The notes under the pieces: model-generated | The model's input: only the letters and a program-made list of their open reading frames with translations | What the model was told of the DNA's origin: nothing | Database searches by the model: none | DNA from: Saccharothrix tamanrassetensis | GTDB taxonomy: Bacteria; Actinomycetota; Actinomycetes; Mycobacteriales; Pseudonocardiaceae | Direction: 5' to 3' | DNA: 64,000 bases | NCBI RefSeq assembly: GCF_014203665.1 | Contig: NZ_JACHJN010000004.1 | Location: 1 to 64,000 of the forward strand | Translations under genes and position numbers: made by a program | Shown: in pieces, positions 18,786 through 28,228 of the stretch | How the letters are laid out: every line of letters begins with the position of its first letter | Position numbering within the stretch: the stretch's first letter is position 1

Positions 18786-19146
18786 GTGCGAACCATGGTC
18801 GACTCCCTCGCGGGGAGGGTGCACGTCCGCGCCGTCGGAGGTGCCGACGCGCCCGTGGTGGTGCTCGGTCCCGGGCTGGGCGGTGCGTGGTTCGACTGGG
18901 ACGCCACCGTAACGCTGACGGCCCGGCACGCGCGGGTGATCACGTACGACAGGCGGGGAGCCGGGGAGAGCGGTGGCGACCATGCACGTGGGGGCGTGGG
19001 CGCGGCTGCGGCGTGGGCGGTCACCGGGTCGACGCTCACGGCCGGCGCGACCCCGCTCCGCCCGAGCTGGTGCGGGCCGTCTGATGCCCGTCGACCGGCC
19101 GGACGCCGTCGCGCCGGCCGCCGTCAAGGCGCTACGCGGCTCCTGA
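18786..19146 (+). pseudogene. decayed alpha/beta-hydrolase gene
   Basis: From GTG 18786 (AGGAG 9 bp upstream) the frame reads an alpha/beta-hydrolase N-terminus: VVVLGPGLGGAWFDWDATV, then RVITYDRRGAGESGG. After about 60 residues, near 18970, similarity ends and the frame turns into Arg/Ala-rich nonsense. In the other two frames short pieces such as PPELVRAV before the TGA at 19082 could be remnants, but no nucleophile elbow is present. Only about 360 bp remain where 750-850 bp are expected, so a deletion with frameshift is likely. The tail overlaps the converging VOC gene. Confidence 0.6.
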
Positions 19147-19486
19147 GCAGGCAGAACTCGTTGCCCTCGGGGTCGGTCAGCACGTGCCACGACACGTCGC
19201 CCTGACCGATGTCGACCAGCGTCGCACCCAGCGACAGCAGCCGTTCCAGCTCGGCGTCCTGGTCCCGGTCGGTCGGGTTCACGTCGATGTGCAGCCGCAG
19301 CTTCTGCCGCTTGGGCTCGTCCACCGGCCCGAGCACGATCGTCGGGTACTCCCCCGGACGGCCGATCTCGACACTGCCGTCGTCCTCGCGGCCCAGCTCC
19401 TGGTAGTCGAGCACCGCGCACCAGAACCGGGCGAGCCCCTCCGGGTCGGCGCAGTCCAGGACGAGCTCGGTCAACCGGCAAGCCAC
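19124..19486 (-). CDS. VOC (glyoxalase/dioxygenase-like) family protein
   Basis: A 120-residue protein with one glyoxalase-like fold. It reads LTELVLDCADPEGLARFWCA at the N-terminus, KLRLHIDVNP in the middle and HVLTDPEGNEFCLL at the C-terminus, the usual beta-alpha-beta-beta-beta layout. Such single-domain proteins include enzymes and resistance proteins; nothing here identifies a substrate. GTG 19486 is used because the sequence upstream is unlike the family. Confidence 0.85.
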   Translation of the reverse strand: MACRLTELVLDCADPEGLARFWCAVLDYQELGREDDGSVEIGRPGEYPTIVLGPVDEPKRQKLRLHIDVNPTDRDQDAELERLLSLGATLVDIGQGDVSWHVLTDPEGNEFCLLRSRVAP

Positions 19487-19608
19487 GGCTGTGAGGCTAC
19501 TCGCACACCGCGCACAACCGGGTCCTCCGGTGTCACGCTTGGCGGGTAACCGTGCAACAAGGCCCGGAGACCCGCAACGAAGCGGGCTTCGAGGGAGGAC
19601 GGTCGACG

Positions 19609-20466
19609 ATGACTTCTGCACCCGAGGTAGCGGCGCCCTACGGCAGCGGGGCCAGTGCCTCCGCTCCCGTCAAGAAGGTGCGCACCCACCACCTGCGCGA
19701 GCTGAAGGAACGCGGCGAGCCGTGGCCCATGCTCACCGCCTACGACATGTACACCGCCGAGCTGTTCGACGAGGCGGGCATCCCCGTCCTGCTGGTCGGC
19801 GACTCCGCGTCGAACAACGTCTACGGCTACGACACCTCGCTGCCGGTCACCGTGGACGAGCTGATCCCGCTGGTCCGGGGCGTGACCCGGTCGGTGAAGC
19901 GGTCCCTCGTGGTGGCCGACCTGCCGTTCGGCTCGTACCAGGTGTCGGTCGAGCAGGCCGTGGCGACGGCCGTGCGGTTCATGAAGGAAGGCCGCGCGCA
20001 CGCCGTGAAGCTCGAAGGCGGCCGGCACTTCGCGCCGCACATCAGGGCCATCGTGAACGCGGGCATCCCGGTCATGGCGCACATCGGCTTCACCCCGCAG
20101 AGCGAGCACCAACTCGGCGGCTACCGGGTGCAGGGGCGCAACGACGCGTTCGACGCCGTGGTGGCCGACGCGCACGCCGTGCAGGAGGCCGGGGCGTTCG
20201 CCGTGGTGCTGGAGATGGTGACCGCCGAGGTCGCCAAGCAGATCACGCACGACCTGAGCATCCCGACCGTCGGCATCGGCGCGGGCCCGGACACCGACGC
20301 CCAGGTGCTGGTGTGGCAGGACCTGATGGGTCTGCGGCGCGGCAAGGCGCCGAAGTTCGTCAAGCGGTACGCGAACATCGCCGACGTCATGCTGGGCGCG
20401 GCGCAGGAGTTCGCCGCCGAGGTCCGCGGGCACCAGTTCCCCGGCCCGGAGCACACGTTCCACTGA
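19609..20466 (+). CDS. panB: 3-methyl-2-oxobutanoate hydroxymethyltransferase
   Basis: The 285-residue PanB enzyme adds a hydroxymethyl group from 5,10-methylene-tetrahydrofolate to 2-oxoisovalerate, giving ketopantoate, the first step of pantothenate and CoA synthesis. Signatures are [38 protein letters not shown] (Asp metal ligand), HIGFTPQ and [23 protein letters not shown] 19609 has GAGGGAGGA 9 bp upstream. The length is normal plus a short N-terminal extension (about 30 residues) typical of actinobacteria. It occupies the same relative place as Rv2225 near glnA2. Confidence 0.96.
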   Translation: MTSAPEVAAPYGSGASASAPVKKVRTHHLRELKERGEPWPMLTAYDMYTAELFDEAGIPVLLVGDSASNNVYGYDTSLPVTVDELIPLVRGVTRSVKRSLVVADLPFGSYQVSVEQAVATAVRFMKEGRAHAVKLEGGRHFAPHIRAIVNAGIPVMAHIGFTPQSEHQLGGYRVQGRNDAFDAVVADAHAVQEAGAFAVVLEMVTAEVAKQITHDLSIPTVGIGAGPDTDAQVLVWQDLMGLRRGKAPKFVKRYANIADVMLGAAQEFAAEVRGHQFPGPEHTFH

Positions 20467-22246
<1,780 letters not shown>

Positions 22247-22247
<1 letters not shown>

Positions 22248-23668
22248 CAGCCGTCGACCTTGACGAACGCGACCTTGCGGCGCTCCGGATCGGCCTCCGT
22301 CAACCGGACCCGGACCCGTTCGCCTTCCGGCAGGTCGGCACCCGAGCACCGCCCCATGACCGGTGGCTGCGCGACGAACACGTCGGCCCCGTTGCCCTCG
22401 GCCCGCAGCACCACGGCCCCGAACTCCTGCCCGACCCGGTCGGCCAGCACCCAGGCCTCCACCTGGTCCAGGCAGGCCCGGTCCACCTTGCTCGCCAACG
22501 TGTCCGAGCCGCCCATCAGACCGGGCAGCAGCGGCAACGCCTGTCGCAGCCAGTCCGGCACGTCCCGCCCGGCCGTGACCGCCAGGCACACCTCCGTGGC
22601 GAACCGGTCCACCAGCCGCCGCAGCGGAGCCGTCACGTGCGTGTACGGCGCGGCAAGCCCCGCGTGCGTCGTGACCGGCGGAATCGTGCCGTCGAACGCC
22701 GTGTACCCCGCGCCGCGGAGCAGCCGCGTCGCGTCCACGAACAGCGCCAACGACTCAGGCCGCGCCGGGTCGAGCCCCGCCAGCAGCCGAGCAGGCGTGA
22801 CCCCGTCCGGCCACGGCACACCGAGGGCGTGCGCCGACCGCTTCAAGACGTCCACCGCCCCGTCGTCCGCGTCCGGCAACGTGCGGAGGACACCGACCTC
22901 GGCGTCCAGCATGATCCGAGCCGCCGCCATACCCGTCAGCAGCGAGATCTCGGCGTTCCACGAGTCGACGTCCACCCGTGGCCGGACGACCAGCTTCCAG
23001 TCGCCGTCACCGTTCGGGACGATCTCCTGCTCCGGCAGCCTCAACTCGACCGCACCGCGTTCGGTGGCCCGTTCCCGACGAAGCCGGCCGAACTCGGACA
23101 GGGCCTCCACGGACGGATGCGGGTTGCCGGCGTCGAAGGAGGCCTGAACACTCTCGTAGTCGAACTGCGCCGTGGACCGGACCACGGCCCGCCTGACGCG
23201 GACGTCGCGCGGCTCACCATCCGCCCCGCAGTCGAACGTCCACAACACAGCGGGCCGCGTCTGGTCGGGCAACAGGCTCGCCGCACCTTCCGACAACACG
23301 GTCGGGTGCAACGGCACGTTCCCATCGGGCAGGTAGAGCGTCTGCCCCCGCTTGCGCACCTCGGTGTCCAACGCCCCACCGGGCACGACGAACACACCGA
23401 CGTCGGCGATCGCGTAGTGCACCCGGAACCCGCGCCCCACCCGTTCCACGAACAGGGCCTGGTCCAGGTCCTTGGCACCCGGGGGATCGATCGTCACCAA
23501 CGGCAACGACGTCGCGTCCTCGCGCCCGCCTGCCGCGACATCCCGACCGACCGCCTGCTGCGCCTCCGCCAACGCGGCAGGCGGAAACTCCACGGGCAAC
23601 CCGAACTCGGACCGAATCCCACCGAAGTCCAGGTCCACCCGCCCGGTACGGATCACCATCGAGGCCAC
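22247..23668 (-). CDS. RNB-domain 3'-5' exoribonuclease
   Basis: The 473-residue protein carries the RNase II/R catalytic core, with active-site acids in TIDPPGAKDLDQALF and the HYAIADVGVFV and LYLPDGNVPLHP blocks. It lacks obvious N-terminal cold-shock domains, and only a short C-terminal S1-like strand region (VRVRLTEADPERRKVAFVKVDG) remains. This is the compact actinobacterial RNB form. GTG 23668 lies 6 bp after TAAGGT, so translation is probably leaderless. The coupled downstream gene encodes a metal receptor. Confidence 0.9.
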
Positions 23669-23705
23669 GACTGCACCTTAACCCGCCCTCAACCCGGACC
23701 CGGGC

Positions 23706-23891
23706 CTAACTCTCCTTCCACTTGCGATCAGCCTCGTCCTCGTCCTCGGTCCGCCGACGAGCCAGCTCCAACGCGCGCCGGGCAGTCGCCTCGTCGGGAT
23801 AAGGCCCCATCCGGTCCCCACCACGACACCCGACCCCCTTCTCGGCCGTCTGGTGAGTCAGGCAGTAGTACCAGGCATTCGGATCACCCAT
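23706..23891 (-). CDS. small conserved hypothetical (WYYCLxH type)
   Basis: A 61-residue protein, WYYCLTHQTAEKGVGC then DRMGPYPDEATARRALELAR. I recognise it as a small actinobacterial family of unknown function with this Trp-Tyr-Tyr-Cys start and a GPYP-helix ending. The two Cys and a His could bind a metal ion. ATG 23891 begins the conserved part. It is transcribed in the same direction as the RNB gene but 37 bp upstream of its start, so it is probably a separate unit. Confidence 0.65.
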   Translation of the reverse strand: MGDPNAWYYCLTHQTAEKGVGCRGGDRMGPYPDEATARRALELARRRTEDEDEADRKWKES

Positions 23892-24120
23892 ACCCCAAGG
23901 CTGACATGCACAGCCCCGCATGTCATGTCCGACACCCACACACCCACGCCACGGCACACGCGCCCGCTCAACACGCGCGCCCTGCGCACACCTCTGCTTT
24001 GCAGGGCTCTTGTGGAGATCCTCGGCGGCCGGCCCGTCCGGCGAGGACGCCGTTCAAGCGAGGACACCTTCAAGCGAGGCTCCGTCCGGCAAGAACGCTT
24101 TCACGCTCTTCCCGCCGCGT
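23892..24120. other. intergenic region at the left edge of the secretion-like cluster
   Basis: I see no gene here. The six-base arms CCCTGC (23980-23985) and GCAGGG (24001-24006) could form a weak hairpin, possibly a terminator for the leftward secretion operon. Short repeats of TTCAAGCGAGG occur at about 24053-24077. There is no tRNA and no convincing attachment site. Confidence 0.4.
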
Positions 24121-24633
24121 TCACCGCTGCTGGGGCGGCGCCTGCACCGGCAGCGGCCCCGATTGCGGATAGGGCTGCTGCGGCACCGGAAACCCGCGAG
24201 CCGGCGTGCTCTGGTTCGCGTTCGCGTATTCGCCCGGGATCGGGTCCAGCACCGACACCAGCACCATCCGCTGCTCGGGGTCGTCGATCCTGGTCCCGGA
24301 CCGGTCCCGGTACACCAGCTCCCCGTCGGAGTCGATCTCCATGATCGCCCCGACCTCCGCCAACTGCTCCTCGTCCAGGTCCACCAACCGCTCCCGCCGC
24401 GACGGCACGACCCGGTACACCGGCCACCCCAGGTGGGCGAACGACCGGTGGAACTCGGCCAGCAGGTGGGTCATCTGCTGCTGCCACGGCAGCGGCATGG
24501 CCTCCACCAGGGAACGGGGCAGCACCGCGTACCCCGTGCTCACGCCGGGCGGCAGCGAGGACAGGTAGTCCCGCAGCGGCGTGCTGGACGCGGGCGGTCC
24601 GGCGTGGCGCTGGATGGGGTCGGGGGTGAACAT
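24121..24633 (-). CDS. unknown protein, last gene of the secretion-like operon
   Basis: A soluble 170-residue protein starting MFTPDPIQRHAGP and ending in a Pro/Gln-rich tail (PVPQQPYPQSGPLP). The middle (FHRSFAHLGWPVYRVVPSRR, then IDSDGELVYRDRSGT) has mixed alpha/beta character. GGGAGG lies 8 bp before ATG 24633. I do not recognise the family. Position, direction and spacing (70 bp after the NlpC/P60 gene) place it in the secretion-like operon, so a partner or substrate of the apparatus is possible. Confidence 0.65.
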   Translation of the reverse strand: MFTPDPIQRHAGPPASSTPLRDYLSSLPPGVSTGYAVLPRSLVEAMPLPWQQQMTHLLAEFHRSFAHLGWPVYRVVPSRRERLVDLDEEQLAEVGAIMEIDSDGELVYRDRSGTRIDDPEQRMVLVSVLDPIPGEYANANQSTPARGFPVPQQPYPQSGPLPVQAPPQQR

Positions 24634-24703
24634 CGGTGGTGCCTCCCTCACGCGATCAACCCGCAGGTGATCAACCTGGCACGATCAACGGTCGCCCACC
24701 CGG

Positions 24704-25711
24704 TCACACGCCCGGCCGCACGGCCAGGGGCATCAACTCGTGGTAGTCCCAGTTGATCTTGCTGATCTTCACCACGTCCCCGGTCTGCGGGGCGTGGATG
24801 TACTCGTCGTTGCCCAGGTACATGGCCACGTGGTGCACCGTGACCGGCTCGGCCGGGTTGGTCGCCCAGAAGATCAGGTCACCCGCCTTGGCCTCCCGCA
24901 CGGGGAGGTGCGCACCGCCCGACACGTACTGGTCGTTCGCCACCCGGGGGATCTTCACGCCGGACGCGGCGAACGCCTTGACCAGGATGCCGGAGCAGTC
25001 CCACTGGTCCGGGCCGTTGCCGCCCCACAGGTACGGCTCGCCCAACTGCTGCTTGGTGAACTCGATCGCCGTCCCGGCCGCCGAGGACGCCAGCAGGAAC
25101 TCGCCGGCGCTCTCCCCGCACCCCGCCGGGTCGACCACGTTGCCCAGTTCGCCGATCAGGAACGCCGCCATGGCCTCCCAGTTGTGGTACCGGTCGGGAA
25201 ACGCCGAGCGCTCCACGGCCTGGGCCGAGTCGCCGGGCCGGCGCTCCTCCCAGTTCGGCACGTTGACCAGCACGTCGTAGAACTTGTTGATCGCGTACAC
25301 CGGGTCGGTCACCTCGGCGGGCGACCCCCAGCCCATCGACGGGCGCATCTGGAAGATGCCCAGCGAGTCCCGGTCGCCGTAGTCCAGGCTGCGCAGCCCG
25401 GACTCGGTCATGCCCGCCTGGATGGCGATCTGCCAGGCCAGCGGCGGCAGCCTGCGCTCCTGGCCGATGGAGATGATCTTGGCGACGGTGCCGCGCTGCT
25501 CCTCGTTGAGCCGGCTCGCGTCGTTGCGGCCCTTCTCCTCGCCACCGCCCTCCCACGGGCCGATGGACGCGTTGCAGCCGACGTTGCGGATGCCGACCCC
25601 GCCGCTGCCGTCGGCGGGAGTGGTGCCGTTGACCACGGTCGAGACCCCGTTGGTCACGGCAACGGCGACCACGGCGACCACCGCGGCGACCACCAGCGCG
25701 ATCTTCAGCAT
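24704..25711 (-). CDS. VirB1-like cell-wall hydrolase: transglycosylase-like + NlpC/P60 domains
   Basis: A 335-residue membrane-anchored protein with an N-terminal TM helix (ALVVAAVVAVVAVAV). A lysozyme-like region follows (QAGMTESGLRSLDY, DSLGIFQMRP), then a C-terminal NlpC/P60 cysteine peptidase with Cys in QWDCSGILVKAF and His in HHVAMYLG. In Gram-positive conjugation systems two-domain hydrolases of this kind (TcpG, Tn916 Orf14 type) open peptidoglycan for the channel. It starts one base after the stop of the VirB8-like gene, so it belongs to the operon. Confidence 0.87.
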   Translation of the reverse strand: MLKIALVVAAVVAVVAVAVTNGVSTVVNGTTPADGSGGVGIRNVGCNASIGPWEGGGEEKGRNDASRLNEEQRGTVAKIISIGQERRLPPLAWQIAIQAGMTESGLRSLDYGDRDSLGIFQMRPSMGWGSPAEVTDPVYAINKFYDVLVNVPNWEERRPGDSAQAVERSAFPDRYHNWEAMAAFLIGELGNVVDPAGCGESAGEFLLASSAAGTAIEFTKQQLGEPYLWGGNGPDQWDCSGILVKAFAASGVKIPRVANDQYVSGGAHLPVREAKAGDLIFWATNPAEPVTVHHVAMYLGNDEYIHAPQTGDVVKISKINWDYHELMPLAVRPGV

Positions 25712-25712
25712 C

Positions 25713-26324
25713 TCAGCCCACCCTGCTGTACTTGTGCACGCGCCAGCCCTCGGGCAGCTTGGCCACGGTCAGCACGAGCTTGCCGGTTTCCAGGTCGGCT
25801 TCGAAATCGACCGAATCGGTGGTGGACCTACTCGCCTTGACCGGGCTCTTGATCTCCTTCGGCACGTTCGCCGGGTCCACCGACTGCAACGTCGGCAGCA
25901 GCTCGTCCGACGTCCACGGCTTCAACCCGGCCAACCACTTGGCGTTCGTGACGCCCGCCGGGTGGTCGAGCCACGCGTCGATCCAGGACTCGGCGACCAG
26001 CTGGGCGTCCGCGCTGACCGCCGCCGACGTGGCGGCGGCCGTGGGACTGGGCGCCTTGGTCGGCAGCGGCGTCGTCGTGCCCGTCGACGGCAGCACACCG
26101 ACCTGGTTGCCGCTCGACGCGCCCGGCCTGTCCGACGACGAGGCCGTCGTCCCCGGCGTGGCGCTCGACCGCGACCCGACCACGTTGTCCGCGACGACGC
26201 CGACCGTCGCGACCAGCGCGATCAGCCCGACGATCGTCGCCACGAGATGCCGGGGCGACCGCAACGGCCAGCCCCACAACCGGCGGTACACCGCCGCACG
26301 CCCACGGTTCGTCCTGATCGGCAT
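25713..26324 (-). CDS. TcpC/VirB8-like membrane-anchored protein of the secretion cluster
   Basis: The 203-residue protein has a short cytoplasmic basic start, one TM helix (HLVATIVGLIALVATVGVVA), a Ser/Thr/Pro-rich linker to about residue 105 and an external domain of about 95 residues (AESWIDAWLDHPAGVTNAKW, LETGKLVLTVAKLPEGWRV). That plan resembles VirB8/TcpC, which have NTF2-like outer domains, but sequence likeness is too low to be certain. TGATG overlap with the upstream TrbL-like gene shows translational coupling. Confidence 0.65.
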   Translation of the reverse strand: MPIRTNRGRAAVYRRLWGWPLRSPRHLVATIVGLIALVATVGVVADNVVGSRSSATPGTTASSSDRPGASSGNQVGVLPSTGTTTPLPTKAPSPTAAATSAAVSADAQLVAESWIDAWLDHPAGVTNAKWLAGLKPWTSDELLPTLQSVDPANVPKEIKSPVKASRSTTDSVDFEADLETGKLVLTVAKLPEGWRVHKYSRVG

Positions 26325-28228
26325 CAGCTGTCCCTGACCTCAAGCCCGCGCGAAGGCCGGTAGATCACGTGCACCTGCCGCCCCGCGACCACCTCGGTCT
26401 CCGCCCGCCGAGGCCCCGGCACCACCGGACCGTCGGCGACCCGCGAGAACCCGTTCGTCACCCGTGAGGGCACCAGCACGGCGTCGTCCAGCCGGTCCCA
26501 GTTCCGATCGGCCACCGGCGGCGTGTCCACCACCCGCGACCGCCCGGACGGCAGCGCCGCCGGCCCGCTGTGCCCGCCGGCGGGCAGCGCGGCCACCCCG
26601 CCACCGCCGACCCCGCTACCCGCCAACTGCGCCGCCGAACCGACCCGGTCGAGCCGGTGAGCCGTGGCCACCACCGGGTTGGCCGCCTCCGGCCGCACCC
26701 GACCACGCCCGCGCTGCGGCACCTCGGTGCCGTCCGGGTCCGTGTCGCGCACGGTGTCCCAAAACTCCTCCTGCGGCGACGGCCCGGTGTCCTTCTTCCT
26801 GCGCAGCATCGACATGAGCCCGCCGCGCATGGGCAGCGCGTTGCTCGCCGAGCCCACCGACATCTCGACCATCTGCCACATCCGGCGCATCGGCTTGCCG
26901 ATCATGAAGCACACCAGCGTCAGCATCAGCCCAAGCAGCGTTCTGGTCAGCAGCGACAGCCCGGTGGCGTTGAAGATCGCCTGCAACAGCAGCGCGTGCG
27001 TGCCGGCCAGCACCGCGAGCACCAGCACGTTGAACACCGTCACCGCGACCGCGCGGCCGACCTTGCGCAGCAGGTCGTGGTGCAGCAGCGCGGCCAGGCC
27101 GATCAGCGGCCCGGCCAGCGTGAGCACCCGCAGCAGCAGCTGCGCCAGCAGCACGGCGGCCTTCGCGAACAGCTGGAACAGCGAGAACGCCACCGCCTGG
27201 AGCAGGGACAGGAACCCGGCGCCGGTGCGCCCGCCCGCCTCGCCGCTGAAGCTGCCCTGGGCGGGGCCGAGCTGCGCGTAGATGTTCTTGTACTCGTTGC
27301 GCTTCGCGTTGAGCGCGTTCTGGTCGCCGTCCTTGTGCTCGCCGATCTCCTGCACGGTCCACGCCTGCACGCCCAGCAGCCTGGGGCCGAACTCGGTGGA
27401 CTGCGGCGCTTCCGGCGAGCCGAACTCGCCGCGCAGCCAGCTCTGGTAGACCACCGAGTCGTGCAGCCGGGACGGCAGCACGTCCAGGCTGTCCTTGCCC
27501 TCCTCCACGTCCACGAAACCCGCCTGGATCTCGGCCGTCGTGGTGACCAGGGTGTTGTCCAGCAGGTCGTAGAACTGCGGCAGCGCCAGGGTGGACGTCG
27601 CCAGCCACATCGCGGCCAGCGCCCACAGCCCGCGCTTGCTGATCGAGGCGAGGTCCCCCTGCCAGATCTGCCGGAACATCAGCACCGCGAGGATCAGCGC
27701 CACCAGGCCGAACCAGCGCAGGTAGACGTTGTCGTAGACCTTCTGCACACCGTCCTTCACCGCCTTGTCCAGCGGCTGGAGCAGCCCCTGGCCGACGACG
27801 GTGTAGTGCAGGGCGTTGGTCGCGCCGACGATGTTCTTGCCGATGTTGAACAGCTGGTTGCCCGCCCAGGTGTCCAGCACCGGGGAAGCGTTGGGGACCA
27901 GGCACTTCTCCTGGTAGGTGTGCCAGACCATGCCCGCGTACCCGTAGGTCAGGTAGGGCGAGTCCTTCACGCCGTTGCCGATCGGCGGGTCGATCGCGCC
28001 GACCATGCCGGCACCCGGCCGTTCCGGGGAGGGGGCCTCGCCACAGGGCGCCGCGTGCGCGGGCGCCGCGCCGATGACGGCCTGCAACCCGAGGATGGCG
28101 ACCACGACCACCATCGCGCGCCACCGCGACCCGCGGCGGACGCCGGGTTCCGCCTCGGCGCGCCGTCTGAACCGCCGTCGCGCGTAGAGCGCGGCGGCGA
28201 TCGCCGCCACCAGCAGGAGGGTGCTCAT
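26324..28228 (-). CDS. TrbL/VirB6-like polytopic membrane protein
   Basis: A 634-residue protein with a TM start and a cleavable-like region (LQAVIGAAPAHAAPC), two helices at about 165-215, and a block of about five helices at 325-450 (LFAKAAVLLAQLLLRVLTLAGPL and onwards). A basic, Gly/Pro-rich cytoplasmic tail of about 170 residues follows. This matches TrbL/VirB6 inner-membrane channel proteins of actinobacterial type IV systems. The ATG overlaps the end of the VirB4-like gene (ATGA). Cys62 and Cys109 in the first external loop may form a disulfide. Confidence 0.75.
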   Translation of the reverse strand: MSTLLLVAAIAAALYARRRFRRRAEAEPGVRRGSRWRAMVVVVAILGLQAVIGAAPAHAAPCGEAPSPERPGAGMVGAIDPPIGNGVKDSPYLTYGYAGMVWHTYQEKCLVPNASPVLDTWAGNQLFNIGKNIVGATNALHYTVVGQGLLQPLDKAVKDGVQKVYDNVYLRWFGLVALILAVLMFRQIWQGDLASISKRGLWALAAMWLATSTLALPQFYDLLDNTLVTTTAEIQAGFVDVEEGKDSLDVLPSRLHDSVVYQSWLRGEFGSPEAPQSTEFGPRLLGVQAWTVQEIGEHKDGDQNALNAKRNEYKNIYAQLGPAQGSFSGEAGGRTGAGFLSLLQAVAFSLFQLFAKAAVLLAQLLLRVLTLAGPLIGLAALLHHDLLRKVGRAVAVTVFNVLVLAVLAGTHALLLQAIFNATGLSLLTRTLLGLMLTLVCFMIGKPMRRMWQMVEMSVGSASNALPMRGGLMSMLRRKKDTGPSPQEEFWDTVRDTDPDGTEVPQRGRGRVRPEAANPVVATAHRLDRVGSAAQLAGSGVGGGGVAALPAGGHSGPAALPSGRSRVVDTPPVADRNWDRLDDAVLVPSRVTNGFSRVADGPVVPGPRRAETEVVAGRQVHVIYRPSRGLEVRDS

